A stretch of DNA of 32,042 bases, taken from positions 1-32,042 of the forward strand of contig CALFOL010000804.1 in the NCBI GenBank assembly GCA_937919915.1, given 5' to 3'. The stretch is from an uncultured Planctomycetaceae bacterium (lineage in GTDB: Bacteria; Planctomycetota; Planctomycetia; Planctomycetales; Planctomycetaceae). The notes beneath the pieces were generated by a model. That model made no database searches. It had not been told where the DNA came from and worked only from the letters and a program-made list of their open reading frames with translations. Each line of letters opens with the position of its first letter. Position 1 is the stretch's first letter. The position numbers and the translations under genes are program-made. This document shows, piece after piece, positions 27,701-32,042 of this stretch.

Positions 27701-29020
27701 GATCAGGAAGTCAAAGAAGGGACCGTGCTTTGCAACTGGGACCCTCACGCTGTTCCGATCATCTCGCAGGTTGGCGGTAAGATTCGCCTCGACGATTGCG
27801 TTGAAGGCCAGACGATGCGTTCTGAAAAAGAAGCGTCCGGTAACATTCAAAGAACGATTACAGAGCATCGTGGTGCGTTGCATCCGCAGGTAATCCTCGA
27901 AGATGGTGCTGGCGCGATTCTTGACTTCTACTATCTGCCGGAAGGTGCCACCCTGCTGGTGAAAGACGGCGACCAGATTTCGTCTGGTTTCGTTGTGGCT
28001 CGAACACCGCGTGACTCAGCCGGTACACAGGACATTACTGGTGGTTTGCCGCGAGTTACTGAACTCTTCGAGGCACGAAGTCCAAAGGATCCGGCTGTTG
28101 TTGCTGAGATCGATGGAGAAGTCGAGCTGCTTTCTGAGAAGAAACGTGGCAAGCGAATCGTCGTGGTGCGTGGAAAGGACGGAACCGAAGTTGAGCATTC
28201 GATTCCTCATGGTAAGGCCCTGTTGGTTCACACGGGCGACGTTATTGCCGCGGGTGATGCACTGGTCCGTGGCCCGTTGGTTCCCGAGGACATCCTGCGA
28301 GTCAGCGGTCCTGAAGAGGTTCAGCAATACCTGCTGCACGAAATTCAGAGCGTCTATCTGGCTCAACGTGTGGAAATCGATGACAAGCACATTGAGATCG
28401 TGATCGCACAAATGCTTCGTAAGGTGAAGATCACCAACGTCGGCGATACCGATTTGCTGCCGGGTGTTCTAATCGACAAGTACGAGCTTGAGCGAGTTAA
28501 TGAAGAGCTGCAGTCTAAATGTCGCATTACGGATCCTGGCGACTCTGAATATCAGATTGGCGATGTCGTTCCGGTTTCAGAAGTCGAAGAGGTAAATGCG
28601 GAAGTTTCCAATCCTGCTCAATACGCCAAGCCGCGTGCGGCTAAGGCAACGCCTCAGCTGTTAGGGATCACCAAGGCATCTGTCCAGAGTGAGAGCTTTA
28701 TCTCTGCCGCGAGTTTCCAGGAAACGACAAAGGTGCTGACTGAAGCAGCATTGGGGGGGCGAGTGGATAACCTCGTGGGACTGAAAGAGAATGTGATTCT
28801 TGGGCACCTAATCCCGGCGGGTACAGGCTTCCATATTCATCAGGAATCTCACGTCCGTATCCACGATGAGGCAATTCGCGAACAGGAAGAGGCCAAGGCA
28901 AGGATTTTGGCGGCTCGCGACGATATGTTGTCAGACGCTGATTTGATTGCTCGCCGTAGCGAAGATGATGGTGACCGACCACGTACTCCGTTTTTGGCTG
29001 ATCTGACGCCCGATGAGTAG
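24707..29020 (+). CDS. rpoC: DNA-directed RNA polymerase subunit beta-prime
   Basis: 1437 residues from GTG 24707, which has GAGGAG (24694-24699) seven bases upstream. The frame is open to 24593, but those extra codons look non-coding. The N-terminal zinc site is Cys67, Cys69, Cys82 and Cys85 (CACG then CDRCG). The catalytic magnesium loop is [12 protein letters not shown], beginning at Asn456, with Asp458, Asp460 and Asp462. The second zinc site is Cys805, Cys879, Cys886 and Cys889, with exactly the spacing of the E. coli site. The trigger-loop region [16 protein letters not shown] is intact. The C-terminus extends into an acidic/arginine-rich tail ([18 protein letters not shown]). It is the last RNA polymerase gene before rpsL. 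Confidence 0.98.
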   Translation: MSVSETTFDRVNDYASIRIGLASPHDIRGWSFGEVKKPETINYRTYRPERDGLFCERIFGPEKDWECACGKYRGMKYKGMICDRCGVKVTHSRVRRKRMGHIELAAPVVHIWFFKSMPSRLGAMLNMKTTALEKVVYFQDYVVTDPGETPLELCQMLTEDEARQARRDYGEDAFEIGMGAEAIKKLLLQMKLVESSEALRAQLATTKSQSTAKDLIKRLKIIEALRDSDNRPEWLVLDVIPVIPPDLRPLVLLDSGNFATSDLNDLYRRIINRNNRLKKLVDLNAPEVIVRNEKRMLQQSVDALFDNNRCKRPVLGSSNRPLKSLTDMIKGKQGRFRENLLGKRVDYSARSVIVVGPELKLHQCGLPKKIALELFQPFVIRRLKELGHADTIKSAKRMLERRDEDVWDILDDVIRNHPVLLNRAPTLHRIGIQAFEPVLVEGNAIRLHPLACKGFNADFDGDQMAVHLPLSIEAQVEATTLMMSTHNIFSPANGDPIITASQDIVMGCYYLTMKREGHTGENMVFASSNELFMAFQQGKVGRHATVRIRMPKDKRVKGDGAKGYRLGGLIETSPGRAIFNDSLPAGMAYYNMTMRSKDLATVISDCYLELGRRETIELLDRMKKCGFVASTESGLSFGASDLKTAPNKEQVIGDAENEVLKLMKNFQRGLITEKERYNKVLDIWTHAREEITVSMMKQLEHDVRDEGRYVNPVYLMAHSGARGGVGQMQQLAGMRGLMAKPSGEIIETPIKSNFREGLTVLEFFSSTHGARKGLADTALKTADSGYLTRKLADICQNMVVTSYDCGTTKGLTRGVVYRGEKVETGLASAVRGRVSRTNIVNPITDELIVSEDELITVEKARKIEEMGLERIQVRSPMTCNSPLGICQLCYGMDLSTGDMVEQGLAAGIIAAQSIGEPGTQLTMRTFHIGGVAQMGTDTSELLAKRGGRIRVTRIRSVINADGKPVVLGRNGEICIVDSKGREVEKQTVPNGAILQVKEDQEVKEGTVLCNWDPHAVPIISQVGGKIRLDDCVEGQTMRSEKEASGNIQRTITEHRGALHPQVILEDGAGAILDFYYLPEGATLLVKDGDQISSGFVVARTPRDSAGTQDITGGLPRVTELFEARSPKDPAVVAEIDGEVELLSEKKRGKRIVVVRGKDGTEVEHSIPHGKALLVHTGDVIAAGDALVRGPLVPEDILRVSGPEEVQQYLLHEIQSVYLAQRVEIDDKHIEIVIAQMLRKVKITNVGDTDLLPGVLIDKYELERVNEELQSKCRITDPGDSEYQIGDVVPVSEVEEVNAEVSNPAQYAKPRAAKATPQLLGITKASVQSESFISAASFQETTKVLTEAALGGRVDNLVGLKENVILGHLIPAGTGFHIHQESHVRIHDEAIREQEEAKARILAARDDMLSDADLIARRSEDDGDRPRTPFLADLTPDE

Positions 29021-29022
29021 AT

Positions 29023-29058
29023 TTTGAGATTACAAAAGACCATGGGGGAGGTCTCAAA
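29023..29058 (+). other. Inverted repeat after rpoC
   Basis: TTTGAGA (29023-29029) and TCTCAAA (29052-29058) are perfect seven-base complements. A competing inner stem, AGACC/GGTCT, encloses ATGGGGGA. It lies directly after the rpoC stop in the 165-bp spacer before rpsL. There is no T-run, so it is not a classical terminator. Confidence 0.35.
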
Positions 29059-29185
29059 CTTGACTCCGGGCGAATTATATTGATTGCAGCAACCAAAGGT
29101 TGACGATCACAGATGACGCCAGTACAGTGCCCGATCCGTTTTTAACTCCGTTGATTTCCGACAGAATTGTCCAAGAGTTCGTTTC

Positions 29186-29557
29186 ATGCCGACAATTAAC
29201 CAATTGGTTCGAAAGCCGCGAAAGCAGCAAAAAAGCAAGAATAAGACTCCACTGCTTGAGGGTAGTCCTCAAAAGCGTGGCGTTTGTCTGCAGGTGAAGA
29301 CAGTTACTCCGAAGAAGCCAAACTCGGCTCTTCGAAAGGTGGCTCGAGTTCGTCTTTCCAATGGAAAGGAATGTACGGCCTACATTCCCGGGGAAGGTCA
29401 CAACCTGCAGGAACACTCCATTGTTCTTGTCCGTGGTGGTCGTGTTCGCGACCTTCCAGGGGTTCGATACAAAGTCATTCGTGGCGTGCTGGATACACTC
29501 GGTGTGAGTGATCGTCGTCAAGCACGTAGCCGTTATGGTCAAAAACGCCCCAAATAA
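29186..29557 (+). CDS. rpsL: 30S ribosomal protein uS12
   Basis: 123 residues from ATG 29186 ([20 protein letters not shown]). uS12 sits at the decoding centre and monitors codon-anticodon pairing. The conserved loop [11 protein letters not shown] (41-51) retains Lys43. The second conserved loop, [10 protein letters not shown] then [13 protein letters not shown], carries arginine at position 88, where E. coli and most bacteria have lysine (Lys87 when the initiator Met is not counted). It begins the str cluster (rpsL-rpsG-fusA), which here directly follows rpoBC. Spacing to rpsG is 31 bp. Confidence 0.98.
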   Translation: MPTINQLVRKPRKQQKSKNKTPLLEGSPQKRGVCLQVKTVTPKKPNSALRKVARVRLSNGKECTAYIPGEGHNLQEHSIVLVRGGRVRDLPGVRYKVIRGVLDTLGVSDRRQARSRYGQKRPK

Positions 29558-29588
29558 TTCCCTCACTCCGTAAGCGATATTTGCTGAC

Positions 29589-30062
29589 ATGGTCAAAAAA
29601 TTTACAGCTAGTCCGATTCAGCTGAAGCCGGACACTCGTTACAAAAGTAAGCTCCTTTCCAAGTTCGTCAACTGTCTGATGTACGATGGGAAGAAGAGTG
29701 TTGCGACACGTGTCGTTTACGAAGCGCTTGAGTTGGTGCGGAAGCAGGTTCCGGATGTAAATCCGTTGGACGTGTTTGTGACTGCTCTAGACAATGTCAA
29801 GCCAGCGATTGAAGTACGCTCCAAGCGAGTTGGTGGGGCGACTTATCAGGTTCCGACACCAGTGAGTGCCAAGCGTCAACAGACTCTTGCGATTCGATGG
29901 TTGCTGGAAGCTGTTCGTGGTCGAAAAGGGCGTCCGGTTGGTCGTTCTTTGGCTGACGAGTTGTTGTCTGCTTATCGACGCGAAGGAATCGCGATGAATA
30001 AGAGAGAAAACGTTCATCGTATGGCTGATGCAAACAAGGCGTTCTCACACTTCGCCTGGTAG
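29589..30062 (+). CDS. rpsG: 30S ribosomal protein uS7
   Basis: 157 residues from ATG 29589. Family signatures are [18 protein letters not shown] (23-40), [15 protein letters not shown] and [17 protein letters not shown], with the C-terminal helical segment [20 protein letters not shown]. uS7 nucleates assembly of the 16S rRNA head domain and lines the E-site mRNA exit. An intrinsic terminator lies 66 bp downstream, so rpsL and rpsG end a transcript before fusA. Confidence 0.98.
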   Translation: MVKKFTASPIQLKPDTRYKSKLLSKFVNCLMYDGKKSVATRVVYEALELVRKQVPDVNPLDVFVTALDNVKPAIEVRSKRVGGATYQVPTPVSAKRQQTLAIRWLLEAVRGRKGRPVGRSLADELLSAYRREGIAMNKRENVHRMADANKAFSHFAW

Positions 30063-30128
30063 ATCAATGTTACTGTTCTGGAGAGCTGTTGCCGCAGAGT
30101 TGATTGATCGTTACTAAATTGAGACATC

Positions 30129-30162
30129 CGCCAGACAGGTTTCACTTGTTTGGCGTTTTTTT
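30129..30162 (+). terminator. Intrinsic terminator between rpsG and fusA
   Basis: CGCCAGACAGG (30129-30139) pairs with CTTGTTTGGCG (30145-30155) over eleven pairs, two of them G-U, around the loop TTTCA. Seven T residues (30156-30162) follow. This is the best classical terminator in the window. It splits the str cluster, so fusA depends on read-through or on its own promoter in the 49 bp that follow. Confidence 0.88.
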
Positions 30163-30211
30163 ATGCCCGGAGATTGCTTTCATCGGGCCTGTTTTGAGGG
30201 GCTGAGTGCAA

Positions 30212-32042
30212 ATGGCTCGTTCGATTGATGAAATTCGGAACATCGGCATCATCGCCCACATCGATGCCGGCAAGACTACGACCACGGAGCGTATTCTGTA
30301 TTACACGGGCGCGTCGTATCGCATGGGGAACGTCGATGATGGCACCACGCAGACGGACTTCGATCCGGAAGAGGCTCAGCGCGGCATAACGATTTACTCT
30401 GCCGCCGTCACGTGTGAGTGGAAGGGGTGCACAATCAACTTGATCGACACGCCTGGTCATGTCGATTTCACGGCAGAAGTTGAACGCAGTTTGCGCGTCC
30501 TTGATGGTGCGGTCGTGATTTTCAGTGCTGTCGAAGGCGTTGAAGCGCAGAGTGAGACGGTGTGGCGCCAAGCGGACCGCTATGAGGTTCCTCGATTTTG
30601 CTTCATTAACAAGATGGATCGAATTGGCGCGGACTTTGATCGAGTGTTGAGCGCAATGCGAAGTCGGCTGCGGGCGATTCCGCTTCCGATTCAGTTGCCG
30701 ATCGGGCAGGGGCCGGTGACGAACCCGGGCGGTTTTCGAGGAGTGGTGGACCTCATTGCTATGAAGGCAATGTACTGGGACGCTGAGTCTCGTGGGAAGG
30801 AATATCGCTTGGAGGATATTCCTGCGGAACTGGCTGATGACGCCGAATTGATGCGCGGGGAGTTGCTGGATGCGTTGTCGAATGTCGATGACCAGCTGAT
30901 GGAGACGCATATGGAGGGTGGCGATGTGACTCCCGAATCGATGGTTCGAGCTCTTCGTATTGGCACGTTGGCTGGCAGTTTTCAGCCGATTTTGTGCGGT
31001 TCCTCTCTGGATTATATAGGTGTACAACCAGTCCTGGATGCAATTGCTGGGTTTCTTCCGAGTCCTGTGGATCGCCCGGCTGTGACTGGTATTGATCCAT
31101 CCTCAAAGGCGGGAGGGAAACTGACGTCCCGTGAGAGTGCCGTCGATGAACCGGTCTGTGCCTTGGTTTTTAAGATTCAGTCAGACAATCATGGTGACTT
31201 ATATTTCGCCCGAGTGTATTCCGGCATTCTAAAGAGTAATTCGCGCCTGTTGAATCCGCGCACAAAGAAGAAAGAGCTGGTGACGCAGCTCTGGCACATC
31301 CAGTCTGATTCCCGCGAAAAGGTAGATGAGGTCTTTGCGGGCGACATTTGTGGGGTTGTTGGTCCCAAGGATACAGCGACTGGTGATACTCTTTGTGATC
31401 CACAAAGGCCAATCGTTCTGGAGCAGATTCGGTTTCCGGAAACCGTAATTTCTGTGGCGATCGAGCCAGAATCCAGTGCGGATCGAAAAAAGCTGGGCGA
31501 GGTTCTGGATCGAATGCAACGTCAGGATCCGACATTTACTGCCCGGACAGATGATGACACGGGGCAGACGATTATTAGTGGGATGGGGGAGCTGCATCTT
31601 GAGGTTGTGCGGCACAGGATGGAACGTGACTTCAATATGAAGGTCCGCGTTCACAAGCCGCGAGTCAGCTATCGTGAAAAGTTGGTTGGGGAGTTGAAGA
31701 TCGAAAACACCTTCAATGTCTCAATGCCAGCCGGCACTCTGTTCTTTGGCGTGCATTTGACCGCCCAAGAGGATTCCGGGGGTGAATCGTCCGTCACAGT
31801 TTCTCATAAACTGAAGCCCAACGCGTTGCCTGGGCCATTACTGCAGGTTCTGATGGAATCGCTGCAGGGCGAAGCGAACGGCGGCGGGAAATTTGGATAT
31901 CCGTTGATGGATCTTCGGCTCACTGTGACGAAGGTAGACTACTCCGAGACTGAGTCGACCGAACCGGCAGTTCGTTCGGCGGTTGCTCAAGCATTCAATA
32001 AAATGTTACAGCAGGGGCATTTAGTCATGGTGGAGCCCATCA
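30212..32042 (+). CDS. fusA: Elongation factor G, mtEFG2-like type (3' partial)
   Basis: The first 610 residues of an EF-G, open to the window edge. The start is ATG 30212, with GAGGGG about nine bases upstream. G-domain motifs are AHIDAGKTT (15-23), RGITI (57-61), DTPGH (79-83) and NKMD (133-136). The segment [13 protein letters not shown], then SAAVT..W and VEGVEAQ, resembles the mitochondrial EF-G2 class more than classical EF-G. Domain IV (from about 483, YREK at 487-490) lacks the usual GGRGQYG stretch and instead reads [19 protein letters not shown], again as in EF-G2. Classical EF-G drives translocation; the EF-G2 class acts mainly in ribosome recycling with RRF. The gene sits in the canonical fusA position behind rpsG. 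The symbol follows position, and the subclass is inference. Confidence 0.93.
   Translation, partial: MARSIDEIRNIGIIAHIDAGKTTTTERILYYTGASYRMGNVDDGTTQTDFDPEEAQRGITIYSAAVTCEWKGCTINLIDTPGHVDFTAEVERSLRVLDGAVVIFSAVEGVEAQSETVWRQADRYEVPRFCFINKMDRIGADFDRVLSAMRSRLRAIPLPIQLPIGQGPVTNPGGFRGVVDLIAMKAMYWDAESRGKEYRLEDIPAELADDAELMRGELLDALSNVDDQLMETHMEGGDVTPESMVRALRIGTLAGSFQPILCGSSLDYIGVQPVLDAIAGFLPSPVDRPAVTGIDPSSKAGGKLTSRESAVDEPVCALVFKIQSDNHGDLYFARVYSGILKSNSRLLNPRTKKKELVTQLWHIQSDSREKVDEVFAGDICGVVGPKDTATGDTLCDPQRPIVLEQIRFPETVISVAIEPESSADRKKLGEVLDRMQRQDPTFTARTDDDTGQTIISGMGELHLEVVRHRMERDFNMKVRVHKPRVSYREKLVGELKIENTFNVSMPAGTLFFGVHLTAQEDSGGESSVTVSHKLKPNALPGPLLQVLMESLQGEANGGGKFGYPLMDLRLTVTKVDYSETESTEPAVRSAVAQAFNKMLQQGHLVMVEPI

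Noticed and set aside
29060-29081. TTGACT and TATATT as a promoter for rpsL
   Set aside because: Only about ten bases separate the two boxes, too few for a sigma-70 promoter.

Overview
The window looks like a chromosomal segment of a planctomycete (Planctomycetota). I infer this from gene content and protein style, not from a search. It has a PQQ-like propeller protein whose mature end begins ADWPQWRGPNRDG, an SGNH hydrolase with an FNWGLHD block, an ABC-2 transporter whose ATPase carries the GYMPD variant of the Q-loop, an EF-Tu with a rewritten switch I, a sigma-70 protein with three added helix-turn-helix segments, and an EF-G of the mtEFG2-like type. The base composition is moderate (roughly mid-50s % GC by eye).

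Positions 1-12.1 kb are accessory and housekeeping genes in mixed orientation. A plus-strand cluster encodes the C-terminal part of a membrane-anchored protein (5' partial), an ABC ATPase, a duplicated ABC-2 permease and an exported HEAT-repeat protein. Convergent to it is a secreted PQQ-like propeller protein. Divergent from that is ispG of the MEP isoprenoid pathway, which faces a secreted SGNH hydrolase. Next come a small GlsB/YeaQ-like membrane protein, a damaged TlpA-like redoxin locus, and a small three-helix membrane protein on the minus strand. The redoxin locus has two compensating frameshifts, plus an in-frame TGA exactly at the redox-active cysteine position, followed by a SECIS-like hairpin. 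It is the most intriguing object in the window.

Positions 12.1-32 kb form a large plus-strand gene-expression block. A 675-bp gene-free stretch leads into an unusual sigma-70 factor gene that ends in a strong hairpin. A probable stable-RNA promoter then starts tRNA-Thr(UGU), tRNA-Tyr(GUA), tRNA-Gly(UCC), tRNA-Thr(GGU) and tuf, the same tRNA series and anticodons as at tufB in E. coli. After these come rpmG, tRNA-Trp(CCA), secE, nusG, rplK, rplA, rplJ, rplL, rpoB, rpoC, rpsL, rpsG, an intrinsic terminator, and fusA (3' partial).

The block couples protein export (SecE), transcription (NusG, beta, beta-prime, sigma) and translation (EF-Tu, EF-G, ribosomal proteins, tRNAs). Several translation components carry informative departures from the usual consensus: EF-Tu switch I, bL33 zinc ligands, uS12 residue 88, and EF-G domain IV. 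Gene starts were chosen from Shine-Dalgarno spacing, signal peptides and family length. Several are well upstream or downstream of the longest possible frame.
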